NCBI GenBank assembly: GCA_963787185.1
Contig: CAWBCC010000011.1
Coordinates: forward strand, 62,001 to 126,000
Reading direction: 5' to 3'
Source: JAJXZP01 sp963787185
Lineage (GTDB): Bacteria; Spirochaetota; Spirochaetia; Treponematales; Rectinemataceae
Length of the DNA stretch: 64,000 nucleotides
Below the pieces are notes generated by a model. It was given only the letters and a program-made list of their open reading frames with translations, made no database searches and had not been told where the DNA came from. Made by a program: the position numbers and the translations under genes. Position 1 is the first letter of the stretch. Each line of letters opens with the position of its first letter. Below are positions 50,077 through 59,331 of the stretch, in pieces.

Positions 50077-53000
50077 TCACTCCCGAGCTTCGTCGGAAAC
50101 TTCCTCCTGCGCGAGCTCCGGCGCGGCCGGCACCTCGATCGGAGCGCGCTTGCGCACCAGGGCCCGGCCGCGGCGGCCGTCCATGAGGATGTCCAGCGGC
50201 TCGGGAAGCTCGGTGTGGACGCAGTGGGCGGTGCGCGAGCTGTGCGGGAAGAGGGCGAGCCAGGCCCAGTCGACACGGTTGGCTCCGCCGGGCGGAACGG
50301 TGAGGTAGCCGACGTTCATGCTCGTGACATTGTGGAAGAAGTGGGACCCGAAGGAGAAGTCGACGGGGAAGTCGGGCATTTCGGTCTCGACTATCACCCT
50401 GGAGCGGGCGATCTGCGAGAAGACGACGGGTATGCCCAGCCAGCGGTCCCTGGTCCCCCAGCGGCCCGGACCGACGAGGACGTAGCGGCGTCCCAAGCGG
50501 CCGAGCTCGCGGTCGAGCTGCTCGATTTCGGAGGCTATGGTCTCGGTGAGGGAGCGGTCGAAGGTCGCGGGATCCACCCAGACCACGTCGCGCACCGCGG
50601 TTTCGCGGCCGTTGCCCATGCTCCGCTCCGAGACGATGAAGCAGTCGGATCCCTCGATGCCCTCGAGGTCGACCTCGATCTTGTGCTCGCTGCGGATGAG
50701 CGGCTTGAGCTGGAGGAGGTAGAGGGCCGGCACGCCTCCGGGCTCGTCGAGGTTGAGGGCATACTCGATCTCGACGGGCGTACCCATGGAGCGCGAGCCG
50801 ACTTCGAGCACCATGTCGATCGCCCGCGCGAAGGGCAGGGAGTCGTAGAGGAGTATGCTCGAGAGGTCGACGACGCGCATACCCGGGGTGCCCGTTCCGG
50901 GGACTAGACGCTCGTTCTCGTTGTCCCAGGTCGAGGCGAGGAGGGTGAAGGAAGGATCGGCTTCGGCCTCGGAGAGGGGCAGATCCTCGAGGGCGGCGTC
51001 CTCGCCCGCCCTGAGGTCGGGCTCGTTCCGCTCCATGTCGAGGGCGCGGAACAGCCTCTGGGAATCGGAGCGCAGCCTGGCGGGCGGCGTGACCGAGAGC
51101 TTGGGGTAGCGCGGGCAGAAGCGGAAGGAGGGCTGCCCCTCGACGACGTAGGAGCCGAGACCCAGCGCGGAGACGCAGAGGCCGTCCTCGGGCTTGACGT
51201 AGGACACGGGGTAGTAGTTGAAGGACTGGGCCGTGCCGGAGATATGGGGGTAGAACCAGCGCCCACGGCGCGTGCCCACGAGCTCCTGGATCACCACGGC
51301 CATGCGCTCTTCCTCGAGATTGTATTTGGCCACCTCGAAATAGGCGCGCGACTTGGTCGAGAACAGACTGGCGTAGATGAGGCGCACGGCCTGGCTGAGC
51401 TGGCGGAGCCGAACCTCGGGGTCGGGATGGGAGTTGGGGATGATGTAGGTGTCGTAGATGCCCGAGAAGGGGACCATGAGCATGTCCTCGAAGAGGCCGG
51501 AGGAACGGACGGCGAGGGGCCCTTCGGTGACGGCCGCGAAGCGCGCGAGCCGCTCCGTCAGGGCCTCGCTCAGAGGCGCTTCGAGGAAGCGCGAGCGCAC
51601 CGCGCGCTCGCCTTCTTCGCCGAGCGCCTCGTAGTAGGCGAAGGACCAGAGGGCGTTCGATTCGAGGAAGCGCTCGAACTCGTCGATGCCGACGAAGGCG
51701 CTGCGCGGAATCTTGACTACCATGCCGTCGAGGTACTGGCTGAAGTTGAGGTTGTCGAGGAGACTGCGGATGAACACGATGCCTCGGCCTTTGCCCCCCA
51801 CCGAACCGTCGCCGAGCCTGGTCATGCAATTCTCGTCGCGGCAGATGGCCTCGTCGAAGTAGGGTATCATGCCACGCGACTTGTCCTTGCGGGCGCCCAC
51901 GAGGACCCTGATGAGGAAGTCGCGGAGTTCCTGAGTGGTCGGGAAATCGTCGATGCGGTAGTTCCGCAGGAGCCTGGCGAACTCGATCTCGCCCCGGGCC
52001 ATGAGCCAGGCGGAAAAATGGTTGCGCCCCGCATGGAAGAGGACGCTCTCGGGCGGTACCTCGTCGAGGAGGGCGATGAACTCGTCGATGTTGCGCGCCT
52101 CGGCGATCGCCGTTCCCTTCGTGTCGCTGAAGCGGAAGGGGCCGAAGCCCAGGCTGTCGCGGAGGAAGGCGCCCAGCTCGTGCTCGAGCGACTCGGAGTT
52201 CTTGTCGGCGAAGGCCGCCCCCACGGCCGCGGCCTTCTCGCGCACCTCGGCCTCGCTCGACTGGATCATGACGGGCAAGTCTTTGATGCGCGACTTGGCC
52301 ATGCGCAGGAAGTCGAAGCCCGCCTGGGAATCGGACTTGCCGCCGCGCGGGAAACGAAGGTCGGTGATGACCGTGAGGATGTACGGCTCGTAGCGCTCGA
52401 AAAGGAGGCTGGCCTCCTCGTAGCTCGAGGCCAGCAGGACCTTGGGACGGGCGTGCATGCGCAGGAGCTTGTAGGTCTCCACCCCCTTCTCCTCCTCGAT
52501 GAGGGCCTGGGTCTGACGCATGACGACCTGATAGAGCACGGGGAGGTAGCGCGAGTAGTAGCGCACCGAGTCCTCGATGAGGAGGATGACCCGGATGAGC
52601 CCCGAGCGCGTGTCGGCGTCGACGTTGCGCAGATCCTCGACGTACTTGAGCATCCCGACGAAGAGCTTGGAGTAGCCGTTCCAGACGAAGACCCGGTCCA
52701 CGAAGGCGAGCTCGGAACGGCTCGGATCGAGGGCCGCGAGACTCGTGTTGTTGGTGACCATGAGGAGGACGGGCACGCCGGGCCAAATTTCCTTCATGGA
52801 GCGCGCGAGTCCCAAGGGAGCGTCGAAGTCGAGGCCGGCCATCAGGATGACGAGATCGAAGCGGCCCTCGCGGAAGAGATCCATGGCCTCCTCGCTCGTG
52901 TAGGCGGAGGTGATGCGCGGCACGGTGTTGAGGTTGAGGCTGAAATACTCGCCGTAGACCTGCTCGTTGAGGATGCCGTCGGACTCGACCACGAAGGAGT

Positions 53001-53115
53001 CGTAGAGGCTGGCGACGAGAAGGACTTCGCGCACGCGAAAGCGCATGAGGTCGTGGAAGATGTTGCGCTCCCGCCGCGACTGGTCGTAGGCGGCCACGAG
53101 TTCGTTGAAGTACAT
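50077..53115 (-). CDS. Two REC-like domains fused to PEP/pyruvate-binding (PPDK N-terminal) domain
   Basis: A 1,012-aa protein. Two receiver-like domains come first: the first (LVILMAGLDFDAPLGLARSMKEIWPGVPVLLMVTN) lacks a phospho-acceptor Asp, while the second keeps it (ILTVITDLRFPRGG, about D249, and a late Lys in FADKNS). From about residue 430 follows an ATP-grasp PEP-synthase-like N domain (GGKGRGIVFIRSLL at about 439, GPLAVRSSGLFEDML at about 533). The swivelling phospho-histidine and PEP-binding domains of true PEP synthase are absent. It may phosphorylate or sense rather than make PEP. The start has AGGA 8 bases upstream. A paralogue lies at 62263. Confidence 0.75.
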   Translation of the reverse strand: MYFNELVAAYDQSRRERNIFHDLMRFRVREVLLVASLYDSFVVESDGILNEQVYGEYFSLNLNTVPRITSAYTSEEAMDLFREGRFDLVILMAGLDFDAPLGLARSMKEIWPGVPVLLMVTNNTSLAALDPSRSELAFVDRVFVWNGYSKLFVGMLKYVEDLRNVDADTRSGLIRVILLIEDSVRYYSRYLPVLYQVVMRQTQALIEEEKGVETYKLLRMHARPKVLLASSYEEASLLFERYEPYILTVITDLRFPRGGKSDSQAGFDFLRMAKSRIKDLPVMIQSSEAEVREKAAAVGAAFADKNSESLEHELGAFLRDSLGFGPFRFSDTKGTAIAEARNIDEFIALLDEVPPESVLFHAGRNHFSAWLMARGEIEFARLLRNYRIDDFPTTQELRDFLIRVLVGARKDKSRGMIPYFDEAICRDENCMTRLGDGSVGGKGRGIVFIRSLLDNLNFSQYLDGMVVKIPRSAFVGIDEFERFLESNALWSFAYYEALGEEGERAVRSRFLEAPLSEALTERLARFAAVTEGPLAVRSSGLFEDMLMVPFSGIYDTYIIPNSHPDPEVRLRQLSQAVRLIYASLFSTKSRAYFEVAKYNLEEERMAVVIQELVGTRRGRWFYPHISGTAQSFNYYPVSYVKPEDGLCVSALGLGSYVVEGQPSFRFCPRYPKLSVTPPARLRSDSQRLFRALDMERNEPDLRAGEDAALEDLPLSEAEADPSFTLLASTWDNENERLVPGTGTPGMRVVDLSSILLYDSLPFARAIDMVLEVGSRSMGTPVEIEYALNLDEPGGVPALYLLQLKPLIRSEHKIEVDLEGIEGSDCFIVSERSMGNGRETAVRDVVWVDPATFDRSLTETIASEIEQLDRELGRLGRRYVLVGPGRWGTRDRWLGIPVVFSQIARSRVIVETEMPDFPVDFSFGSHFFHNVTSMNVGYLTVPPGGANRVDWAWLALFPHSSRTAHCVHTELPEPLDILMDGRRGRALVRKRAPIEVPAAPELAQEEVSDEARE

Positions 53116-53190
53116 GCTTTCATCCTTGTGGATGAACCGGCCCGCCGTCAAGCAGGGAAGGCGATCGGGAGCCGAAGGCGGGAGCAGTCC

Positions 53191-53378
53191 TTAGGAGCCG
53201 GCGATCTGCCCGAGGAAGGCTATCACGCGACCGATCATCGCCTCGGCCGCGTCGCGTTCGTACTCCTGGCCGTCCTCCTCCGCAAACAAGTGCGAGGAGC
53301 CCTTGCAGGAATACACGGAGCAGGACTGCTTCGCTTCCAGAACCGCCCGACGCAGTCTCTCCACAATACACAGCCGGA
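53191..53378 (-). pseudogene. 3' fragment of a dienelactone hydrolase-like gene
   Basis: Between the MFS and REC/PEP genes one minus-strand frame ends in SSHLFAEEDGQEYERDAAEAMIG then RVIAFLGQ, the C-terminal pattern of dienelactone hydrolases with the catalytic His retained (SSH). Upstream the similarity stops at the MFS gene's end, so about three quarters of the gene is missing. There is no start codon or ribosome binding site. Confidence 0.5.
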
Positions 53379-53379
53379 G

Positions 53380-54621
53380 TCAGCGGCCCAACGTGGATGG
53401 TCCCTGTGCATGTACCGGCACGGGCCCCGACTCCCGCAGCAGCGCGACGAGAAAGACATTGAGGGCGAGAAGTCCAAGCGCGAGAAAGAGCGCCGGTGCG
53501 AAGGAGCCGCTCGGGCTGCGCATGGCGGCCATGACGTAGACGAAGACCACCGAGGCCTGGCCGAAGAGCTGGATGAGACCGTTGGAGGTGCCCTCGGGCG
53601 TCGGCTGGGTGATCTCGGCCGCGTACTGCATGCCGATGGGCATGGCGCTCACGAGAAAGAAGCCGAGAACGATGGCCGAGACGCAGAGCAGGGGAAAGCT
53701 CGTCCCGATCGCGAGCCCCAGGAGTCCCGGAGCGCCGAAGGCCATGCCGATGAGCAGGAAGGGCTTGCGCCGCCTCCGCTTGTCGGACATGGGCGGGAGG
53801 ACCACCGCGCCGAGAACGCCGGCCACGAGCATGAGGGCGCCGAGGGTTCCGGCCTCCTCCGGGCCTATGCCGCGGGGGCGGACGATGGCCTCGATCCAGG
53901 TCGCGACCCCGTTGAAGATGCCGATGCCGACGAAGGAAATTGCGAGGTAGAGATTGAACGAAGAGACCGAGAAGGCGTGCTTGAGGCCGTCGAACATGAG
54001 GGCGCGTTGGTCCCCTCCCTCCTCGCAGGGGGGAGTGGGCGGCCGCTCGCGGGCGAAGGCTATGAAGAGCAGGGACGAAAGGGCGGTGACGGCGCCGTAG
54101 ACGAGCTCTATGCGCGGGATGCTCATGGACTGGGCCAGGATGGGAGTCAGCACCATACCGAGGGCGGTGCCCGCCAGATTGGAGAGGGTGACGAGGCCGA
54201 CCGCGGTCGCCCGCTCGTCCGCGGGGAACCACTTGGCCGGCACCTTGGTCCAGGCATTGAGGAGGAAGGGCTGGGCTACGGCGACGCCGACGGTGCCGGC
54301 GAGGGCCAGGGCGTAGCTGGAGCCCGCGAAGCCGCGGAGGAGACCGAAAACGGCCATGAGCACCGCGCCTATGCCCACGGCCGTGCGGAACCCCCAGGTG
54401 TCGATGGCCCACGAGGCCGGGATGGAGAGGGGGATGAAGGCGAGCATGAAGAGCATCGAGAAGAATCCGATCTGCAGGTCGCCCACGCCGTAGAATCGGG
54501 CTGCCTGTCCCGTGATCGGAGCGTAGGATATCCAGAGCACCTGGATGGTCAGATTGACGCCCATGAAGACCGCCAGCACCGCCCATCTGTAGGGATAGGT
54601 CTTGAAACGTCGCTCCTCCAT
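53380..54621 (-). CDS. Major facilitator superfamily transporter (FLVCR-like)
   Basis: A 413-aa protein with about twelve membrane helices and a charged middle loop (RERPPTPPCEEGGDQRALMFDG). The sequence YGVGDLQIGFFSMLFMLAFIPLSIPASWAIDTWGFR resembles the FLVCR/MFSD7 branch of the MFS, and conserved loop 2-3 and GMQYAAEITQPTPEGTSNG are visible. The substrate cannot be read from sequence; relatives carry haem, choline or small metabolites. AAAGGAGA lies 5 bases before the ATG, so this start was preferred to the upstream one in the promoter. It is divergent from a TetR gene 89 bases away, a usual exporter/repressor arrangement. Confidence 0.85.
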   Translation of the reverse strand: MEERRFKTYPYRWAVLAVFMGVNLTIQVLWISYAPITGQAARFYGVGDLQIGFFSMLFMLAFIPLSIPASWAIDTWGFRTAVGIGAVLMAVFGLLRGFAGSSYALALAGTVGVAVAQPFLLNAWTKVPAKWFPADERATAVGLVTLSNLAGTALGMVLTPILAQSMSIPRIELVYGAVTALSSLLFIAFARERPPTPPCEEGGDQRALMFDGLKHAFSVSSFNLYLAISFVGIGIFNGVATWIEAIVRPRGIGPEEAGTLGALMLVAGVLGAVVLPPMSDKRRRRKPFLLIGMAFGAPGLLGLAIGTSFPLLCVSAIVLGFFLVSAMPIGMQYAAEITQPTPEGTSNGLIQLFGQASVVFVYVMAAMRSPSGSFAPALFLALGLLALNVFLVALLRESGPVPVHAQGPSTLGR

Positions 54622-54663
54622 GAAGCTCTCCTTTCGTCGCGGCGAGATCGTGATATAGTAACG

Positions 54664-54675
54664 CGGCGCGCGCCG
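54664..54675. promoter_or_regulatory. 12-bp palindrome in the MFS/TetR intergenic region
   Basis: CGGCGCGCGCCG is a perfect palindrome midway between the divergent MFS and TetR start codons. It is a possible operator, but GC-rich palindromes also arise by chance here. Confidence 0.35.
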
Positions 54676-54710
54676 TGCCGCCAGGCAAACCATAAAATAC
54701 CGGAGAGGCC

Positions 54711-55379
54711 ATGGACGTCCCCGACAACAAAGACATTCGCTGGACAGCCGTGTTCGAGCGCATTCCCGAAGACAAGAGAAGGCGGGTCCTCGATAGCGCC
54801 AAACGGGCCTTCGCGGCCAAGGGTTTCGCGGGAACGAACGTCAACCTCGTGGCAGAGGCGGCGGGGATCAGCGTCGGCTCCCTCTACCAGTACTTCCGGA
54901 CGAAAGACGATTTATTCCTCGCCCTGATCGACGAATTCCATCTCCTCCTCGAATCCACGCTCAACGAAATCTTCGCCTCGGAGTCGAGCTTCTTCGGGCG
55001 CGTCGAGGCGGTACTGCGCGCGGCGGTGCGGTCCTCGCTGGAGGATCCCGATCTCGTGCGCCTCTACATCGCCTGCACGACCGACGAGCTGGCCTTCCTC
55101 TCCGAGCGGCTCTCGAACCGCATCGAGGGCATCGCCTCCGATCTTTACCGATCCATGGTGCGGGAGGCCCAGGAGCGGGGCGAGATCGACGGCTCTGCGG
55201 ACCCGGCCACGACCGCCTTCTGCCTCGACGACATATTCCTCATAGTCCAGTTCTCCTTCGGCTCCGACTATTACCGCGAACGCCTGAGGCGTTTCGTAGG
55301 CGAGGGCGCCCTCGACGATCCCGAGAGTCTCATTGCGGGCATCATGCGCTTCGTTCGGCGCGCCCTGGGGCCGCGATAG
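54711..55379 (+). CDS. TetR-family transcriptional regulator
   Basis: A 222-aa repressor-type regulator. The N-terminal helix-turn-helix reads RRVLDSAKRAFAAKGFAGTNVNLVAEAAGISVGSLYQYFRTKDDLFLALID, a standard TetR DNA-binding domain, followed by an all-helical ligand-binding domain. CGGAGAGG precedes the ATG. It is divergent from the MFS gene and its 3' end overlaps the FGGY kinase gene by 38 bases on the opposite strand. It is a natural candidate to control both the MFS gene and the catabolic operon that ends beside it; a TetR-type palindrome is found at that operon's promoter (59283-59296). Confidence 0.9.
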   Translation: MDVPDNKDIRWTAVFERIPEDKRRRVLDSAKRAFAAKGFAGTNVNLVAEAAGISVGSLYQYFRTKDDLFLALIDEFHLLLESTLNEIFASESSFFGRVEAVLRAAVRSSLEDPDLVRLYIACTTDELAFLSERLSNRIEGIASDLYRSMVREAQERGEIDGSADPATTAFCLDDIFLIVQFSFGSDYYRERLRRFVGEGALDDPESLIAGIMRFVRRALGPR

Positions 55380-57081
55380 GATCGGGTCCGGGCGGGACGG
55401 CGGGCGCCGAAGGGCACTCCGCACGCAGACGAGGCGCGTTCAAGGCGCCGAAGAGCCCCTTGTTGCGCGCGTACAGGCCCTTGAATACTTCGAAGCGCTC
55501 GTCGTAGATTCCGTGCGCCTCGGGCCGGGGCTCATAGCACCGCTGGACGGTCACGTATTTGCCGGCCTCGACGAGGCTGTCCAGCCATCCCATGCCAGCC
55601 GCCGAAAGCAGGGCGGCACCGAAGGCGCCGACGTTCTGCGGCGAGGCCGTCGTCTCGACGATTTCGCCGGTGGCGTCGGCCAATATCCTCGCTATCGCCG
55701 CCGAGCGGGCCCCTCCGCCGACGAAGCGCAGGGGGCCGCGGGCCTCGACCTTTTTGCGGATCGCCTCGAGCTGCCAGCGGTTGTGCAGGGCTATTCCCTC
55801 GGCTACGGCCCGCACCATGGAGCGCTTTCCCGTCTCCAGGCCGATATTGAAGAACATCCCTCGAACGTCCGGGTTCTCGAAGGGAGAGCGGTTTCCGTGG
55901 AGCCATGGGGTGAAGACGACGCCGTCCGCTCCAGGCGGCAGACCGTCTATGGCCTCGTCGAGAAGCTCGTAGAGGGAGCCGTAGCGGGCGTCGGGGTCGT
56001 CCGCCGCGGTCCGGGAGTCGAGATAGACTCCGATCTCGTCGAGCACCAGGTGATCGCGCACCCATTCCATGCACTTGCCCGCGGTCTCCTGTTCCGAAAT
56101 GTAGTTGTAGTGGCCCGGCACGGCCCCCATGATCGAGGCTATGAAGGAATTGGTATCGACCACCCGCCGGTCGGTCACCGCGGAGACCCAGCCCGAGGTC
56201 CCCATGTACACGTGCGTGTCGCCGGGTCGCAGCGCCCCGGACCCGAGAGCTACCAGAGAGAGGTCCCCTCCCCCTCCCACGACGGGCGTACCGGCGGAGA
56301 GCCCGAGCTCCTCGGCCGCGACGGGGAGGAGGGTCCCGACTATCTCCGAGGGCGCCACGACTTCGGGCAGCAGGGCCGGATCTACGTCGAAGAGCCGGCA
56401 GAGCGCGGGACTCCAGGCGCCGAGCCCGCCTTCGTCCAGACAGGCAGGCCGCGTGTCGTAGAGGAAGGTCGCGTTGGCCGAATCGGGAGTCATGGCGCAG
56501 CGGCCCGTGCAGCGCCTGACGAGGTATTCCTTCGCGTCCAGCCATTTGTCCGCGCGGGCGAAGGTCTCGGCCTCGTTGTCGCGCACCCAGTGGTATTTCC
56601 AGACCGGATCCTTCGCGCTGGCCGAGACTCCGCCGGCTATGATGAGGGAGGGGATGAGGCGGAAGGCGTTCATCCCGCCCAGGCGCAGTCCTCGTTCCAT
56701 GAGGCGGCGTTTCTGCTCGGTCGCGCGCTGATCCATATAGGAGAAGGCCGGACGTACCGGACGGCCCTCCTTGTCCACAAGTACGAGGCCTTGCATCTGG
56801 CAGCAGAACGAGAGGGCGTCCACCGAGTCGGCGCGGGCGCCGGCCGCCACGAGCACGCTGCGAGCTCCCGCGCAGATTGCCCGCCACCAGTCCTCCGGAT
56901 CCTGCTCCACTCCGCCGTTCGGCAGGAAGACGAGGGGATACTCGAAGCCGGCGCTGGCGGTCAGCTCGACCCTTCCGCCCCGGAATGTATAGAGGCAGGT
57001 CTTGGCCCCGGTGGTGCCTATATCGAAGCTGATGACCCGGGCATCGCTCGAGGCGCCGCTTCCGGCCGAGGGGCGGCTCAT
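55342..57081 (-). CDS. FGGY-family carbohydrate kinase
   Basis: A 579-aa sugar kinase of the xylulokinase/glycerol-kinase superfamily: phosphate-1 motif VISFDIGTTGAKTCLY, substrate-side QMQGLVLVD and SYMDQRA, ADP-loop GGGGDLSLVALGSG, phosphate-2-like YMGTSGWVSAV and adenosine site LRFVGGGARSAAIARI. Xylulose-like ketoses are the closest guess for the substrate. The start overlaps the stop of the class II aldolase (ATGA). Its last 38 bases overlap the convergent TetR gene. Together with the aldolase and aminotransferase it looks like a catabolic operon for an unusual sugar or sugar acid. Confidence 0.88.
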   Translation of the reverse strand: MSRPSAGSGASSDARVISFDIGTTGAKTCLYTFRGGRVELTASAGFEYPLVFLPNGGVEQDPEDWWRAICAGARSVLVAAGARADSVDALSFCCQMQGLVLVDKEGRPVRPAFSYMDQRATEQKRRLMERGLRLGGMNAFRLIPSLIIAGGVSASAKDPVWKYHWVRDNEAETFARADKWLDAKEYLVRRCTGRCAMTPDSANATFLYDTRPACLDEGGLGAWSPALCRLFDVDPALLPEVVAPSEIVGTLLPVAAEELGLSAGTPVVGGGGDLSLVALGSGALRPGDTHVYMGTSGWVSAVTDRRVVDTNSFIASIMGAVPGHYNYISEQETAGKCMEWVRDHLVLDEIGVYLDSRTAADDPDARYGSLYELLDEAIDGLPPGADGVVFTPWLHGNRSPFENPDVRGMFFNIGLETGKRSMVRAVAEGIALHNRWQLEAIRKKVEARGPLRFVGGGARSAAIARILADATGEIVETTASPQNVGAFGAALLSAAGMGWLDSLVEAGKYVTVQRCYEPRPEAHGIYDERFEVFKGLYARNKGLFGALNAPRLRAECPSAPAVPPGPDPIAAPGRAERSA

Positions 57082-57737
57082 CGCGCCTGCTCCAGGCCGC
57101 GCTTGGAGTACTTTCGCAGGTAGACCTCGTGCATTATCCGCGCCTCGACCGGGCCGAGACGCGCGGAACCGCCGAGGAACTCGGCTTCGATGAAGACCCG
57201 GCAGCCCTTCTCGACGATCTTGGCGCAGAGTATCGCCTCGGCAAGGTTTCGTCCCAGAGCCACCGCTCCGTGGTTGGCCATGAGGGCCGCCATCCGTCCG
57301 GAGAGCGCCCTCAATACTCGCCTGGCCATGGCCCGAGTCCCCGGTATCGCGTACTGCGCCACTCTGAGGCTGGGGCCGACGATCTGGGCGAGGTCGTCGA
57401 GGACGGGCGGGACCTCCCGCCGGGCGGCCGCGACCGTCGAGGCGCTCTGGGAGTGCGTGTGGACTATGGCCTGGATCTCGGCGCGGGCCCGGTATATCTC
57501 GCGGTGCAGCTCCTTTTCGGTGGAGGGCTTCCCTCCCCTGGCCTCCCCCGTCTCGAGATCGACCATGACCACGTCCTCGGGCTTCATGGCGAGGTAGTCG
57601 AAGCCGCTCGGCGTGATGGCCATGAGCGAGCCCTCGACCCGCACCGAAAGGTTGCCCCAGGTGCCCGCGACGAGCTCCGATCGGACGAGCTCTACGCCCG
57701 CCGCGCAGACGGCTTCTCTCGCTTCGCGCTCGGTCAC
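57078..57737 (-). CDS. Class II aldolase/adducin family protein
   Basis: A 219-aa zinc aldolase or epimerase of the FucA/AraD type. The metal and catalytic residues are visible: the acidic residue in STEKELHREIY, H-x-H in AIVHTHSQSAS, and the third His in LMANHGAVALG, with WGNLSVRV near the start that forms the phosphate site. It would cleave or epimerise the phosphorylated sugar made by the FGGY kinase. GGAGG lies 6 bases before this GTG, which fixes the start; the longer frame upstream falls inside the aminotransferase gene. It begins 1 base after the previous stop. Confidence 0.88.
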   Translation of the reverse strand: MTEREAREAVCAAGVELVRSELVAGTWGNLSVRVEGSLMAITPSGFDYLAMKPEDVVMVDLETGEARGGKPSTEKELHREIYRARAEIQAIVHTHSQSASTVAAARREVPPVLDDLAQIVGPSLRVAQYAIPGTRAMARRVLRALSGRMAALMANHGAVALGRNLAEAILCAKIVEKGCRVFIEAEFLGGSARLGPVEARIMHEVYLRKYSKRGLEQAR

Positions 57738-57738
57738 G

Positions 57739-59256
57739 CTAGGCCTCCTTCCGCAGCTCGCCCGCGGAGCGGGCTTCCCGGACCTCTTCTCCGGGCCGGC
57801 CGGCGCCCGCGGCGGGCGCGACATTCCTGAACACTCGCTCGAAGCGGTCGAGGGCATCGTCGATGAGGGCCTCGCCGTCGGCCGCGCTCGTGTACATCCG
57901 CGAGCCCGCCAGCGTGACTATCCCCTCGGCCATGTAGGCGGCGCCATACTCCTCCATGAGGAACTTGCGCGTCTTGATCTCTTTCAGCACGCGGAAAATC
58001 CTGAGATAGTCCAGCTTTACGAACATGGCGCCTACGGTCTCCAGGTGGCAGATCGAGCCCTGGTTGTAGGCGACGAAGGGAAGGCCTAGCCGCGCTATCC
58101 GCTCCGAAAGCCCGCACGTCAGGCGGTCTCCGGCGCGCCCGGCGACGGCGCAGGCGTCTCGGGCCTCGACGGCCTTGATCGTGAAATAGCCGGCGGCCGC
58201 GCTCAGGGGATTGGCCGCCATGGTGCCGCCCACGTAGGCGCGTTTCTTGCCGCTCTCGAGCCCCGCGGCCATGAGCAGTACCAGGTCGCGCCGGCCCCCC
58301 AGGCCTCCGGCCGAGGGGTAGCCTCCCGCGACGATCTTGCCGAAGGTGGTAAGATCGGGCCGGACGCCGAAGTAACCCTGGGCGCCCTCGAGTCCGACGC
58401 GGAAGGCGGTGACCACCTCGTCGAAGACGAGGAGGGCCTTGTAGCGGTCGCAGAGGGCGCGGACACCCTTGTTGTAGTCGAAATCGACCGGCCTCGTGCC
58501 GCTCTCCGGACCGAGAGGCTCTATGAGGACGCAGGCCGTCCCTCCACGGAAGCGATTGCGCCACAGGATCCGCTCCAGGGAGTCGAGATCGTTCGGCGCC
58601 GCCTCGTCGGTCAGGCGGGTGCAGGAGGCGGGGATGCCGTGGGCCTCGAAGCGGCGGGTCCTGGGTATCTTGAGACTATAGACGAGCTGATCGCTCCAGC
58701 CGTGGTAGGCCCCTCCGATCTTGACGACGCGGCGCTTTCCCGTGGCGAGCCGCGCCACCCGGATGGCCGCCATCACCGACTCGGTTCCGGAACCCAACAT
58801 GCGGAACATCTCTATCGAGGGCATGTGGGAGGCTATCTCCCTGGCGAGCTTGAGCTCGAACTCATGGAAGAGCCCCGTCGAGGGGCCGACGCGGGCGAGC
58901 ACCTCGGCCACCTGGGCCCGGACTTCGGGGTCGTTGCCGCCCAGGATTGTCGGCCCGCCGGCCTGAAGGAAGTCTACGTAGCGGTGTCCGTCCAGGTCGT
59001 GGAGGTAGGCTCCCTCGCTCCGGTCGATGACGAGGGGGAAGGGATAGTTGAAGGCGAGATTATGCTGGACCCCTCCGGGGATGAAACGTTTCGCTTCTTC
59101 GACCATGGATTTCGATTTCGGGCAGGATTCCTCGAAATATCGGAGATATTCGTCCATGGCTGTGCGCCCGATGGGAAGGGCGGGCGCGCTCATGAGGGAG
59201 TCGAGCTTCGAGTTTATGAGTCGGGCGTCGGGATACTCCGAAATTGAATATGCCAT
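57739..59256 (-). CDS. Glutamate-1-semialdehyde 2,1-aminomutase-like class III aminotransferase
   Basis: A 505-aa PLP enzyme of aminotransferase class III, closest by eye to glutamate-1-semialdehyde aminomutase relatives (FIPGGVQHNLAF, DLDGHRYVDFLQAGGPTILG, RMLGSGTESVMAAIRVAR, GAYHGW, LVFDEVVTAFR). The PLP lysine is in TTFGKIVAGGYPSAG. Being about 70 residues longer than HemL and placed with an aldolase and a sugar kinase, it probably acts on a catabolic amino sugar or amino acid rather than in tetrapyrrole synthesis. GGAGG 5 bases before the ATG fixes the start. It heads the operon behind a TetR-type palindrome. Confidence 0.85.
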   Translation of the reverse strand: MAYSISEYPDARLINSKLDSLMSAPALPIGRTAMDEYLRYFEESCPKSKSMVEEAKRFIPGGVQHNLAFNYPFPLVIDRSEGAYLHDLDGHRYVDFLQAGGPTILGGNDPEVRAQVAEVLARVGPSTGLFHEFELKLAREIASHMPSIEMFRMLGSGTESVMAAIRVARLATGKRRVVKIGGAYHGWSDQLVYSLKIPRTRRFEAHGIPASCTRLTDEAAPNDLDSLERILWRNRFRGGTACVLIEPLGPESGTRPVDFDYNKGVRALCDRYKALLVFDEVVTAFRVGLEGAQGYFGVRPDLTTFGKIVAGGYPSAGGLGGRRDLVLLMAAGLESGKKRAYVGGTMAANPLSAAAGYFTIKAVEARDACAVAGRAGDRLTCGLSERIARLGLPFVAYNQGSICHLETVGAMFVKLDYLRIFRVLKEIKTRKFLMEEYGAAYMAEGIVTLAGSRMYTSAADGEALIDDALDRFERVFRNVAPAAGAGRPGEEVREARSAGELRKEA

Positions 59257-59282
59257 GGCAGCCTCCACGTATGTCTTAGATA

Positions 59283-59296
59283 AGTGAGCGATCACT
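59283..59296. promoter_or_regulatory. TetR-type operator overlapping the catabolic-operon leader
   Basis: AGTGA-GCGA-TCACT is an inverted repeat of the form commonly bound by TetR-family repressors. It lies directly downstream of the -10 box and 27 bases before the aminotransferase ATG, where a repressor would block initiation. Confidence 0.6.
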
Positions 59297-59302
59297 CATT
59301 AC

Positions 59303-59331
59303 ACTATCAGGTACTTTCCCACTTCTGTCAA
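59303..59331 (-). promoter_or_regulatory. Promoter of the aminotransferase-aldolase-kinase operon
   Basis: On the minus strand a perfect TTGACA (59331-59326), a 17-base spacer and GATAGT (59308-59303) lead into the operator and then the aminotransferase gene. Confidence 0.65.
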
